Notes: a model not told the origin generated them from the sequence alone. Positions 24,319 to 32,631 are shown, counted from the first letter of the stretch. The stretch is DNA of 34,174 bases from Treponema sp. (GCA_017551545.1 JAFZLJ010000009.1:1-34174), one strand, 5' to 3'. Numbers and translations: made by a program.

Positions 24319-25338
24319 ATGAAAGTAGTAACATTCGGTGAAATAATGCTGCGTTTGGAACCTGAAGGATACTTTAGATTTGTTCAGGTAGATAAAATGA
24401 CATCAACCTTTGGAGGCGGCGAGGCTAACGTTGCAGTTTCTCTTGCAAATTATGGTCTTGATGCTTATTACGTAACAAAGCTTCCAAAGCACGAAATTGG
24501 TCAGGCAGCAATAAACAGCTTGCGCCGTTATGGTGTAAACACAGAATACATAGTTCGTGGCGGTGATCGCGTAGGCATTTACTACAACGAACGTGGTGCC
24601 AGCCAGCGTGGATCAAAATGTATTTACGACCGCGCTCATTCTTCTATTGCAGAAGCAAAGCCTGAGGATTTTGACTGGGCAGCAATTTTCAAGGATTGCA
24701 AATGGTTCCATCTTACAGGAATTACTCCAGCCCTTGGCGGAAACCTTGTTCAGATTTGTATCGAAGCATGTAAAGCTGCAAAGGCTGCCGGTGCTACAGT
24801 AAGCTGCGACTTAAACTACCGCGGAAAGCTCTGGACTCGTGATCAGGCCCGCGAAGCAATGAGTGAAATTTGTAAGTATGTTGATGTCTGCATTTCCAAC
24901 GAAGAAGATGCCAAAGATGTTTTTGGAATCGAAGCAGAAAACACAGATATCACAGGCGGTAAACTTAATAAGGAAGGCTATAAGTCTGTAGCAAAACAGC
25001 TGGCTGATAAGTTTGGCTTTAAGAAGGTTGCAATTACTCTGCGCACTTCTATCAATGCCAACCGCAATAACTGGGCTGCCTTGTTGTACGATGGAACTGA
25101 TTACTGCTTCAGCAAGGAATACGAAATGTATATCGTTGACCGTGTAGGTGGCGGTGACAGTTTTGGTGGTGGTTTGATATATTCACTTTTGAACGGCAAG
25201 TCAACCCAGGATGCCGTAGAGTTTGCCGTAGCCGCAAGCTGCCTCAAGCACACAATAGAAGGCGACTACAACATGGTAAGCGTAGACGAAGTAGAAAAGC
25301 TTGCCGCAGGAAACGGTTCAGGAAGAATCCAAAGATAA
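24319..25338 (+). CDS. kdgK: 2-keto-3-deoxygluconate kinase
   Basis: A 339-residue PfkB-family sugar kinase. The N-terminal GEIMLRLEPEG and FGGGEANVAVSLANYG and the C-terminal anion-hole/catalytic segment DRVGGGDSFGGGLIYSLL identify the family. It phosphorylates KDG to KDPG, the substrate of Eda, which is encoded just upstream. A strong AAGGAGAA site precedes the ATG. With uxaC and eda it covers three steps of uronate catabolism; the reductase and dehydratase steps are not in the window. Confidence 0.93.
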   Translation: MKVVTFGEIMLRLEPEGYFRFVQVDKMTSTFGGGEANVAVSLANYGLDAYYVTKLPKHEIGQAAINSLRRYGVNTEYIVRGGDRVGIYYNERGASQRGSKCIYDRAHSSIAEAKPEDFDWAAIFKDCKWFHLTGITPALGGNLVQICIEACKAAKAAGATVSCDLNYRGKLWTRDQAREAMSEICKYVDVCISNEEDAKDVFGIEAENTDITGGKLNKEGYKSVAKQLADKFGFKKVAITLRTSINANRNNWAALLYDGTDYCFSKEYEMYIVDRVGGGDSFGGGLIYSLLNGKSTQDAVEFAVAASCLKHTIEGDYNMVSVDEVEKLAAGNGSGRIQR

Positions 25339-25340
25339 GA

Positions 25341-25432
25341 GATTGTCGGGTCAAGCCCGACAATGACATGCCTTTGTCGTCCCGAACTGTGACATGCCTT
25401 TGTCATTCCCGTGCTTGACACGGGAATCTCAC
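25341..25432. repeat. REP cluster between kdgK and the helicase gene
   Basis: Two palindrome types in one cluster: GATTGTCGGG/CCCGACAATGACA, then ATTCCCGTGCTTGACACGGGAAT. The convergent gene ends suggest that it may also work as a transcript end. Confidence 0.75.
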
Positions 25433-25435
25433 TCG

Positions 25436-27481
25436 TTAAAAGCGTTCGGCTTTTTTCTTACCCTTCACAAACGCACTTGCATTATTCCCAGATTTTCCCG
25501 ACTTCTTAGACGAAGACTTCTCAGATTTTTTAGAAGTCTTCTTTTCTGTGTCAGGCTTTCGTGAGCGTGAGCTTGAATTGCCGCGTGTCTTCTTTTCTGT
25601 CTTAGGAGCATCTTCTGAATGTCGGCGTGTATTTCGTTTGCGTCCGCTGCCTTCTTCCTTTACATCAATGTGCATATGTGGAAGCTTCTTATTCTTGCGC
25701 GACATTTCAACAGCTTTTTTTGCAGAAGCAGCAGGCAAACTCAAAAGCGAGAACTGCTGTGCCACATCAATATCATCAACCATGCGTCCCGGAATATGAA
25801 GCAGGTTACTAAAGTACTCAGCAAGCTCGCGTGCACGGTAGCCGTCCTTCTTACCAAGCGAAACAAAAATCCTGAGCTGGTCACCGCGAGGCCCCATATC
25901 CTTAGTACTGATTTTTCCATAATGTTTAGGGCTAAGTTTTTCACCATACATAATAGAAAGAAGAGAAGCAACAACAGCCTGTGCGTTCTGGTCCTTACAG
26001 ATTTCTGCAGCAAGGCCAGTGAACTTTTCAGGAACTTCACGAAGTGACGCCGCCTGGGGTTCCTGAGCTTGTCGAAGGACCCCATCAGTTGGCCCTTCGA
26101 CAGGCTCAGGGAGTCGTTCGCTTCGCGAACTTACCAAGTTTTCTTCGAAAACTTGCACTCCATCCGTCATTGCGAGCGCAGCGTGGCAATCCAGTTTTTT
26201 AAACAGCTTCTCCTTCAGCTCATTCATCACGCGAGTTTCTTTAAGTGTCAGCACTTCATTTACTGAAGGCACTTTCTCTTCAGTCAACTTCTTCTTAGTA
26301 GCCCTTTCCGCATTCTTAATAAAATATCCAAGCTTGCGGCGTTCTTCCGGACGAACAAAAGTAACTGCAATACCTGTAGTTCCGGCGCGACCAGTACGAC
26401 CAATTCGGTGAACATAAGTTGCTGTATCAAATGGAAGAGAGTAGTTTACAACGTGACTCAGGCCTGTAATATCAATACCACGGGCAGCAACGTCTGTTGC
26501 AACAAGAATGCGTGTCTTCTTAAGGCGGAATCTCTCCAGCACCTTTTCACGCTGATTCTGCATAATATCACCATGGAGTGCAGCCGCTTCATAGCCACGC
26601 ATATCAAGCTCGCGGGTAACACGGTCGGCATCCATTTTAGTCATAGTAAAAACAAGCCCATAAAAATCAGGCGAAGAATCAATCAGGCGTACGAGGGCCT
26701 CAGTCTTTTCACTTTCTTTTACAAACCAGTATTTCTGATCAATGAGCAGGGCCTCATCAACAACATTTTCCTCTTCGATAATGTCGTACTCGCCCATAAA
26801 GTCAGCAGCAATTTTAAGAATAGGGGCAGGCATAGTAGCACTGAACAAAAGGATTCGCGCATCAGTATTCGACTTTTCAAAAATCTCACGGATATCGTCG
26901 ATAAAACCCATGTCCAGCATTTCGTCGCCTTCATCAAGAATAAAATATTTAATCTTGCTAAGGTCAAGTGTTTTACGTTCAAGATGGTCCTTTATACGGC
27001 CAGGAGTTCCAACAACAATTTCACAGCCAGCCTTAAGCTCACGGATCTGAGCCGCATAAGAAGCACCACCATAAAGTACAGTAGTACGCGGATATTTGTT
27101 TCCGGTAAAGGACTTCATTTCCTCACAGGTCTGCATTGCAAGCTCACGCGTAGGCTCAAGAATAAGTGCCTCCACATGGTCCGATTTATCATGAATATTC
27201 TGAATAATAGGCAATCCAAAAGCCGCAGTTTTACCAGTCCCGGTTCGCGCGCGTGCAATAAGATTAGAATCCCCATTCAAAAGCCGCGGAATAGCCAGCA
27301 CCTGAATAGGCGAAGGAGTAACAAACCCCTTTTTAGCAACCGCCTTAAGCGCATATTCATCAAGTCCTAAATCTTCAAAAGAAATGTCATCAGTATCATC
27401 AGTGTCGTCTGTATCTGTCTGAGTCTCAACAATCTGTTCTTCTGTCTGTTCATCAATAATTTCGTTCTTTTCTTCAGTCAT
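25436..27481 (-). CDS. DEAD-box RNA helicase with DbpA-type RNA-binding domain
   Basis: A 681-residue helicase. In order: an acidic Asp-rich N-terminus, Q motif, motif I ARTGTGKT, PTRELA, TPGRI, motif II written DEGD (DEAD in most members), SAT, VATDVAARGID and HRIGRTGRAG. A linker follows (about residues 430-476) made largely of inserted palindromic repeats. Then come a DbpA RNA-binding domain (about 530-610) and a Lys/Ser-rich basic tail. It probably works in ribosome assembly or mRNA turnover. The start at 27481 is preferred over TTG at 27523, because the latter overlaps the -35 of a good promoter. Confidence 0.92.
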   Translation of the reverse strand: MTEEKNEIIDEQTEEQIVETQTDTDDTDDTDDISFEDLGLDEYALKAVAKKGFVTPSPIQVLAIPRLLNGDSNLIARARTGTGKTAAFGLPIIQNIHDKSDHVEALILEPTRELAMQTCEEMKSFTGNKYPRTTVLYGGASYAAQIRELKAGCEIVVGTPGRIKDHLERKTLDLSKIKYFILDEGDEMLDMGFIDDIREIFEKSNTDARILLFSATMPAPILKIAADFMGEYDIIEEENVVDEALLIDQKYWFVKESEKTEALVRLIDSSPDFYGLVFTMTKMDADRVTRELDMRGYEAAALHGDIMQNQREKVLERFRLKKTRILVATDVAARGIDITGLSHVVNYSLPFDTATYVHRIGRTGRAGTTGIAVTFVRPEERRKLGYFIKNAERATKKKLTEEKVPSVNEVLTLKETRVMNELKEKLFKKLDCHAALAMTDGVQVFEENLVSSRSERLPEPVEGPTDGVLRQAQEPQAASLREVPEKFTGLAAEICKDQNAQAVVASLLSIMYGEKLSPKHYGKISTKDMGPRGDQLRIFVSLGKKDGYRARELAEYFSNLLHIPGRMVDDIDVAQQFSLLSLPAASAKKAVEMSRKNKKLPHMHIDVKEEGSGRKRNTRRHSEDAPKTEKKTRGNSSSRSRKPDTEKKTSKKSEKSSSKKSGKSGNNASAFVKGKKKAERF
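26056..26195. repeat. Cluster of palindromic repeats inside the helicase coding sequence
   Basis: Contains in turn GTTCCTGAGCTTGTCGAAGG, CCCTTCGACAGGCTCAGGG, GTTCGCTTCGCGAAC, AAGTTTTCTTCGAAAACTT and CATTGCGAGCGCAGCGTGGC. All are in frame (the last reads CHAALAMTDG on the coding strand) and lie between two domains. Confidence 0.8.
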
Positions 27482-27490
27482 AGAGATTAC

Positions 27491-27519
27491 ACTATACTTT
27501 ATAATAAAGGTATAATCAA
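27491..27519 (-). promoter_or_regulatory. Promoter of the helicase gene
   Basis: Minus strand: -35 TTGATT (27519-27514), 17-bp spacer, -10 TATAGT (27496-27491). The -10 ends 9 nt before the ATG, and no ribosome site is seen. Confidence 0.6.
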
Positions 27520-27523
27520 GCAA

Positions 27524-27831
27524 ATGATAGAAGATTTCGCATTTGTTGCTATTTGGTGTTTAGTTCTTTTTTTCTCTCCACAGAAATAGTAGCTGTATGA
27601 AAATATAAAACTTTCTTTTGTGCGAAATACGGTGTAGTACGATGCTGAGCTTTTCTTGAACTTTGTTTACAAGAGAAAAAACTGTGTTATAATTAAGTAT
27701 AAAATATAGATGATCTTGAGAATTTTAACCGAATTTTATTATTGTTTGTGTTTTTTTGTACAAATTGTATTGTTTTATAGTTTTAAACATAATTCTATAT
27801 AACAGTGTATGAGTATTATGAGGTAGAAAAA
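27524..27831. other. AT-rich intergenic region with a promoter for the YD-repeat gene
   Basis: No gene seen. A likely promoter is TTTACA (27666-27671), a 16-bp spacer and TATAAT (27688-27693), leaving a leader of about 135 nt. Confidence 0.5.
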
Positions 27832-28698
27832 ATGAAGAAATATTTTTTGTTTTGTATCTTAAGTCTTTTATTTATCTCTTCCATTTTTTCTATTGAAATT
27901 GGACAAAAAGTTTATAAGTCTGTACTAATAAATGATGAGAAAGTATATAGATGGGTTAACCTTGATGCAATTACAAAATACAATTCTAACGGAAAAATAA
28001 CATCGTATAAAAGTAAATATATGGAATATTTTAATGAATATGATGATAAAGGAAATCTTATTCATTACAAGGATAGTAATGGTTTAGAAGAATGGATGGA
28101 ATATGATGATAAAGGAAATTTAATTCATCATAAGTTTAATAGTGGAACTGAAGTATGGACACAATATAATGATGATGGAAATGCTATTTATGCTATTGAT
28201 TCAGAAGGAAATGAATATATTTGGGAATATGATGAAAATGGACAATTAATTTATTGGAAAGAGGGAAAATGGTATGAAGAATGGATTCTCTCAGATTCGG
28301 AAATAAGAATGATTCATTATAGACAATTGGAAACAACAGATGAAGATGAGGAATATATAGAAGAAGCTACACTTTTACAAAATGGAAATAACTATCATTA
28401 TTATTATGCTGATGGAACGGAAGAAGTATTTGAATATAATGATAGATACATATTAATTTATGCTAAACATAAAGATGGAACAGAAGAAAGGTTTGACGTG
28501 AACGACGTTATATACGAATTAAATGAAAATAAACAAATTATACATTACAAAGATTCAGAACAGGAATATTGGCGTGAATATGATTCAAAAGGAAATAAAA
28601 CCTATTTTAAAAATAATAGTAATGAAGAAATCTGGTATGAGTATGACTATTATCCAAATGGAGTCATAATGATCGTGAGAGAATATAGGGCAGTATAA
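27832..28698 (+). CDS. Exported YD-like repeat protein of unknown function
   Basis: A 288-residue protein with an N-terminal signal peptide (MKKYFLFCILSLLFISSIFS). The body is made of tandem repeats of about 20 residues, of the form EYDDKGNLIHYKDSNG, with variants such as QYNDDGNAIYAIDSEG and EYDENGQLIYWKEG. These resemble YD/RHS-type or antitoxin-like WG/MORN-style beta repeats, but there is no RHS core or toxin tip. It has lower GC than its neighbours and borders a stretch of gene remnants, so it may have been acquired. The start has a GAGGT site; an in-frame GTG at 27805 is rejected. Confidence 0.7.
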   Translation: MKKYFLFCILSLLFISSIFSIEIGQKVYKSVLINDEKVYRWVNLDAITKYNSNGKITSYKSKYMEYFNEYDDKGNLIHYKDSNGLEEWMEYDDKGNLIHHKFNSGTEVWTQYNDDGNAIYAIDSEGNEYIWEYDENGQLIYWKEGKWYEEWILSDSEIRMIHYRQLETTDEDEEYIEEATLLQNGNNYHYYYADGTEEVFEYNDRYILIYAKHKDGTEERFDVNDVIYELNENKQIIHYKDSEQEYWREYDSKGNKTYFKNNSNEEIWYEYDYYPNGVIMIVREYRAV

Positions 28699-29040
28699 AG
28701 ACTATACAATCTTTCAATCATATTTTGTTTTTTTCAATGTCGTAAATTGCGACCTTGAATCAAATGAAAAATAAATGAGAATTCTAAGCAGCTCAGATGC
28801 ATTGAAAATCATGTAAAAAAAATGTGCTATTTAAAAACAAAAAGCATTTGAGAGAGTAAAAAGAATTCAATCAAAGAAAAGAAAAACAACACCATCAATG
28901 AAGCCTAGAACAACAAGCGCCTTGCACAGTAATACCAAGAATATATATTGATAAGCTGGTGAAATTATACCTCCTAAAAAATGTCGCTTTGAAAACGACC
29001 ATAAGAAATCATAAATGATATATCATGAAGCCACTATATT
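28699..29040. other. AT-rich region with decayed sequence
   Basis: No gene recognised. Bases 28735-28759 are a degenerate copy of the palindrome found twice in the ORF6N gene downstream (TTGCGACCTTGAA half intact), suggesting remnants of an earlier ORF6N-type copy. Confidence 0.45.
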
Positions 29041-29400
29041 ATGGATAATGAAATACGTGGCATTCAAGATAAAATTCTCATAATTCGTAATCAGCAGGTT
29101 ATGCTCGATCGTGATATAGCTGAATTGTATGGGGTTGAAACAAAACGCTTAAATGAACAAGTAAGACGTAATATTTCTAGATTTCCTGAGCAATTTATGT
29201 TTCAGCTTACAAAGAGTGAAGTTGATGATATTTCAAGGTCACAATTTGTGACCTTGAAAATTGAGGATAAAACACAGAAAGATTTTTCAAGGTCGCAATT
29301 TGCGACCTTGAAAACAGAAGACGACATGCGAGGAAAGAATTGTTTTTCGGATTTTCTCCTGAAGTATGTCGTCTGTTGGTGTGATACTGTCGTTGATTGA
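29041..29400 (+). pseudogene. Truncated ORF6N-domain protein
   Basis: A 119-residue ORF. Its first 60 or so residues are a clear ORF6N DNA-binding domain (KILIIRNQQVMLDRDIAELYGVETKRLNEQVRRN, ISRFPEQFMFQL spread over residues 11-57). Then come two repeats reading SRSQFVTLK and SRSQFATLK, each encoded by a near-perfect palindrome. Family members normally continue into a YLPYVFTEQGVAML-type segment; here the sequence departs after about residue 99 into unrelated residues (CFSDFLLKYVVCWC) and stops. It is therefore probably a 3'-truncated gene. ORF6N proteins are commonly phage- or mobile-element-linked. Confidence 0.65.
29231..29314. repeat. Two palindromes, 54 bp apart, inside the ORF6N gene
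   Basis: The first has arms of 14 bp around 29245 (TTTCAAGGTCACAA and its complement); the second has arms of 15 bp around 29299 (TTTTCAAGGTCGCAA and its complement). The spacing of 18 codons keeps the frame. Confidence 0.85.
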
Positions 29401-29517
29401 ACCATAATCTGGCGTAGGGGTTTTTACTTCAAAAACTTCCTCTTTATATTCGTATTCAAAATGAGTTTTGAGAAATAAATCGATTTCTTTGTAGTTAATT
29501 GCAGTAAAATCGCTCAT
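29336..29517 (-). pseudogene. Gene fragment, N-terminal part only
   Basis: An ORF beginning MSDFTAINYKEIDLFLKTHF on the minus strand runs into the antisense of the ORF6N gene. About 60 residues look protein-like (acidic, ordered), then the frame runs through the palindromic repeats. Its family is not recognised. It is probably a truncated 5' end left by a rearrangement. Confidence 0.35.
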
Positions 29518-29565
29518 ATATATTAATTATGAATTATATTCAGACTTTTTGAAAGGGAAAGATTC

Positions 29566-29703
29566 ATGTTTATTGGAAGAAAAGAAATAACACATTATTC
29601 ATTTGACAAAATACCTTTGATAAAATATATATACAAACTGCTTGATCAGGATTCTGATTCTAAATCTCCGCCAGCTTTGACAGCGCTTTTGATGCAGCCT
29701 TAG
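29566..29703 (+). pseudogene. Possible remnant of an AAA-type ATPase start
   Basis: An ATG with an AAAGGGAAAG site begins MFIGRKEI, the typical opening of a family of archaeal/bacterial AAA ATPases (MFIGREKE-like). After about eight residues the similarity ends, and the ORF runs 45 codons to a stop inside the opposite-strand gene. It is likely debris. Confidence 0.3.
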
Positions 29704-30943
29704 GTGACTTTTTCATCAGCTCTTTGAATTCTTCTGCAGAGAAAATAATCAACTTGCAGTCTGTTGTTGCAACACCTGTGCCACGGAAACGTTCGTCCAG
29801 AAGGCACAGTGTGTCGCCAACGAAGGAACCTTTTTCAAAAATCTGACATTCTCCATTTTCAAACTGTTCAGTGATTGTTCCTGTTCTTATGTAATAAACT
29901 GAATCGGCTTTTTCGTCGGAATTAAAAATTACTTCGCCTTGTTGTACTGATCTGGTGTTTGTTGCAGTTTTGAGCGCAGCGGGATTTATAAAAAGCATGC
30001 GGCGGAGCTGTACCATCCAGCCACGGTGTTCACTGTCAGGCAAAAGATAAACTTCGCACTTAAGCAGCAACTCGAAATACTGAGTAACATAAATCATCTG
30101 CGCAAAGAACAGGAAGAATATAAAGAAGAAATAAACCTTCATCATCAAAACGATGATTGTGCTGATTGTTCCATAAACGATGTTGTAGTTTGTAAGGTTC
30201 ATGAACTTTGTTACCCAGTGTGAAATAAAATAGAAACAAAGGGTGTCGAGCAGTGCATAAATAAAACAAAGGCTTGCAGGAGGCTTTGTTCCTGATACAA
30301 CTCTGTAAACATAAAATGTACTGATGAAAATTACAAAGTACATCGAAAGCGAAACAATCGTGTGTGAATTCTGATTTACAATCGAAGGCAATATTTCTTT
30401 GAGTGGTTCCGAAAAGTTAGACGAGACTAACTGATTAAAACCAAACATAAAGATAATAACCGAAGCAACAAAAATTACAAGAATGAATTCCGAAACAAAC
30501 ATCAAAACCTGATTAAGAAAGCCGCGGCGTTTCATTGCAGGTTTGAAAATCATTGCCATGGCGCGGATTATTGAAAGGAACATTTTTCGGGCCATCCAGA
30601 TAATCCACACACCTAAGAAAATATCAAAAAAGTGGAAGTTCTTTTTGTTCAGAATGTTGTTTATAAAAGGCCGGATATCTACAATGCTTTCAATTTCGGC
30701 ACCAAGGGCATTTACGTATTCAAGGATGCCCGGTGACACTCTGATTATTCCCACAAGAATTGTAAAAATAATCAGAGCGAGCGGTACAAAAGAAAAGATA
30801 AAACCAAAGGAACAAGCACTGGCACTTTCCAAAAGATTGTTGCTGCCAAAGTTGGTGCAGGTAAGGTAAATTATCTGTCCAATCTTTGTAAGACGTTGAG
30901 AACGCTTTAACTTTATTTTTATCTTTGGTGGCTTGTTCTTCAT
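29660..30943 (-). CDS. YihY/BrkB-type membrane protein with C-terminal cyclic-nucleotide-binding domain
   Basis: A 427-residue protein. Residues about 1-320 are a YihY/UPF0761-type domain with six hydrophobic segments (LESASACSFGFIFSFVPLAL, then FLGVWIIWMARKMFLSIIRA, and later TNYNIVYGTISTIIVLMMKV). Residues about 340-425 form a cNMP-binding fold: VQQGEVIFNSDEKADSVYYI, EKGSFVGDTLCLL, TDCKLIIFSAEEFKELM. The phosphate-binding cassette lacks the usual GELAL...R set, so nucleotide binding is uncertain. The transport function of YihY proteins is not settled. It may be transcribed apart from asnS, from which it is separated by a REP pair. Confidence 0.82.
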   Translation of the reverse strand: MKNKPPKIKIKLKRSQRLTKIGQIIYLTCTNFGSNNLLESASACSFGFIFSFVPLALIIFTILVGIIRVSPGILEYVNALGAEIESIVDIRPFINNILNKKNFHFFDIFLGVWIIWMARKMFLSIIRAMAMIFKPAMKRRGFLNQVLMFVSEFILVIFVASVIIFMFGFNQLVSSNFSEPLKEILPSIVNQNSHTIVSLSMYFVIFISTFYVYRVVSGTKPPASLCFIYALLDTLCFYFISHWVTKFMNLTNYNIVYGTISTIIVLMMKVYFFFIFFLFFAQMIYVTQYFELLLKCEVYLLPDSEHRGWMVQLRRMLFINPAALKTATNTRSVQQGEVIFNSDEKADSVYYIRTGTITEQFENGECQIFEKGSFVGDTLCLLDERFRGTGVATTDCKLIIFSAEEFKELMKKSPKAASKALSKLAEI

Positions 30944-30956
30944 TTACCCCAGTTTG

Positions 30957-31022
30957 TCATTGTCGGGCTTGACCCGACAATCTCTTTAGATGATAGATTC
31001 CCGTGTCAAGCACGGGAATGAC
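30957..31022. repeat. REP pair downstream of asnS
   Basis: GTCATTGTCGGGCTTGACCC palindrome followed by ATTCCCGTGTCAAGCACGGGAAT, the same two modules seen at 25341. Confidence 0.75.
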
Positions 31023-31027
31023 AAGGC

Positions 31028-32488
31028 TTAGAAATCAGCAAGTTTCGGAGCTCTTGGATAAGGAATAACATCTCTGATGTTTTCCATACCTGTTACGTAG
31101 CGCATAAGGCGTTCGAATCCAAGACCAAAGCCTGAATGAGGAACTGTACCAAACTTGCGGAGGTCGAGGTACCAGTCGTAAATAGACTCGTCCATTCCTC
31201 TGCGGTTGATTTCTGCAAGCAGCTTGTCGTAATCTTCTTCGCGTTCAGAACCACCAATAAGCTCGCCGATACCTGGAACAAGTACGTCTACTGCCTTTAC
31301 AGTTTTTCCATCCTCATTCTGTTTCATATAGAATGATTTGATTTCCTTTGGATAGTTGAATACCATTACAGGACCATTGTAAATCTGTTCTGTAAGATAG
31401 CGCTCGTGCTCTGTTGCAATGTCGCAGCCCCAGTATGGCTTAAACTCAAACTTATGACCTGCGGCAGCTGCCTTTTCAAGGTCTTCAATTGCCTGAGTAT
31501 AGCTGATTCGTGTGAACTTTGCATTTGCAACTTTTGTAAGACTTTCGATAAGGCCAGGCTGGATTCTCTTGTCAAAGAATTCCAAGTCTTCGCGGCACTT
31601 TGTCAAAGCCCAGTTCAAAAGATATTTTACAAAATCCTCCTGAATGTCCATGTCGTCTTCAAGATCATAGAAAGCCATTTCCGGTTCAATCATCCAGAAT
31701 TCTGCAAGGTGACGAGGAGTATTTGAATTTTCTGCACGGAAAGTTGGTCCGAATGTATAAACACGGCTTAGGGCAGTTGCCAAAGTTTCTGCTTCGAGCT
31801 GGCCTGATACAGTAAGCGAAGCCTTCTTTCCAAAAAAGTCCTTCTTGTAGTCAACAATTTTCCATGCATCTTCCACCTTCATTCCGCCGGCTCCGGCTTT
31901 TACACCCATTTCTGCAATTTTTTCCATGCTCAAGGTTGTTACCTGGAACATTTCTCCGGCACCTTCACAGTCAGAGCAGGTGATTTCCGGTGCGTTGATG
32001 TACTGGAAGCCTCTTTCCTGGAAGAAAGAATGAACAGCAAATGCCATCTGGTTTCTCACACGGTAAACTGCACCAAAAGTGTTTGTGCGTGCACGAAGAT
32101 GAGCAACATCGCGAAGATATTCCATAGACATCTTGTTTTTCTGCAATGGATATTCATCTGGATTACACTTTCCGAGGCACTCGATGCTTTCCAAAGTAAC
32201 TTCAACAGCCTGTCCGCTTGCTGGAGATTCAATAAGAGTTCCAACTGCGCGAACGCTTGCACCGGTGTTCAAAACCTTAAGAGTTTCTTCAATATTATTT
32301 ACATTTGCATTATTAGAAGGATTATTGCGGTCAAAAGTAAGCTGGATATTAGCAAAGCAGCTTCCATCGTTAACCTGAATGAAGACAAGACCCTTTGAGT
32401 CACGAACCGAACGAATCCAACCGCAGACCTTAACCTGCTGTCCCTCCGGCTTAGTAGATAATAAATCTTTAATTAATACTGGTACCAT
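31028..32488 (-). CDS. asnS: Asparaginyl-tRNA synthetase
   Basis: A 486-residue class IIb aminoacyl-tRNA synthetase charging tRNA-Asn. There is an N-terminal OB-fold anticodon-binding domain (VKVCGWIRSVRDSKGLVFIQVNDGS). Motif 2 is in FGPTFRAENSNTPRHLAEFWMIEPE, and motif 3 in GFGLGFERLMRYVTGMENIRDVIPYPR. The start MVPVLIKDLL has an AGGGGGA site; an extension to 32512 lacks support. The leader contains a REP pair. Confidence 0.96.
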   Translation of the reverse strand: MVPVLIKDLLSTKPEGQQVKVCGWIRSVRDSKGLVFIQVNDGSCFANIQLTFDRNNPSNNANVNNIEETLKVLNTGASVRAVGTLIESPASGQAVEVTLESIECLGKCNPDEYPLQKNKMSMEYLRDVAHLRARTNTFGAVYRVRNQMAFAVHSFFQERGFQYINAPEITCSDCEGAGEMFQVTTLSMEKIAEMGVKAGAGGMKVEDAWKIVDYKKDFFGKKASLTVSGQLEAETLATALSRVYTFGPTFRAENSNTPRHLAEFWMIEPEMAFYDLEDDMDIQEDFVKYLLNWALTKCREDLEFFDKRIQPGLIESLTKVANAKFTRISYTQAIEDLEKAAAAGHKFEFKPYWGCDIATEHERYLTEQIYNGPVMVFNYPKEIKSFYMKQNEDGKTVKAVDVLVPGIGELIGGSEREEDYDKLLAEINRRGMDESIYDWYLDLRKFGTVPHSGFGLGFERLMRYVTGMENIRDVIPYPRAPKLADF

Positions 32489-32506
32489 AAAAATCCCCCT
32501 GAAGTC

Positions 32507-32572
32507 CGTCATTCCCGTACTTGATACGGGAATCTTAATAAAAGATTATCGGGTCAAGCCCGATAATGACAC
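32507..32572. repeat. REP pair in the asnS leader
   Basis: CATTCCCGTACTTGATACGGGAATC followed by GATTATCGGGTCAAGCCCGATAATGACA. Both modules have compensating changes that keep the stem paired (T/A at matched places), so the hairpins seem to be maintained. Confidence 0.7.
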
Positions 32573-32602
32573 AACTTCATTAATAATGAAATGTATTCGT
32601 AT

Positions 32603-32631
32603 ATAATATCATTTTTCGGGGGTTGTATCAA
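32603..32631 (-). promoter_or_regulatory. Promoter of asnS
   Basis: Minus strand: -35 TTGATA (32631-32626), 17-bp spacer, -10 TATTAT (32608-32603). Its -35 overlaps that of the SRP RNA promoter. Confidence 0.6.

Noticed and set aside
25341..25432. CRISPR array
   Set aside because: The repeats are palindromic, few, of two types, without regular spacers, and are scattered among many loci.
27832..28698. RHS/YD polymorphic toxin
   Set aside because: The protein has only short YD-like repeats, no RHS core motif, no C-terminal toxin domain and no adjacent immunity gene.
28699..29703. Intact prophage or toxin-antitoxin module
   Set aside because: Only fragments of ORF6N-type and other genes are visible; there is no integrase, structural gene, or complete toxin-antitoxin pair.
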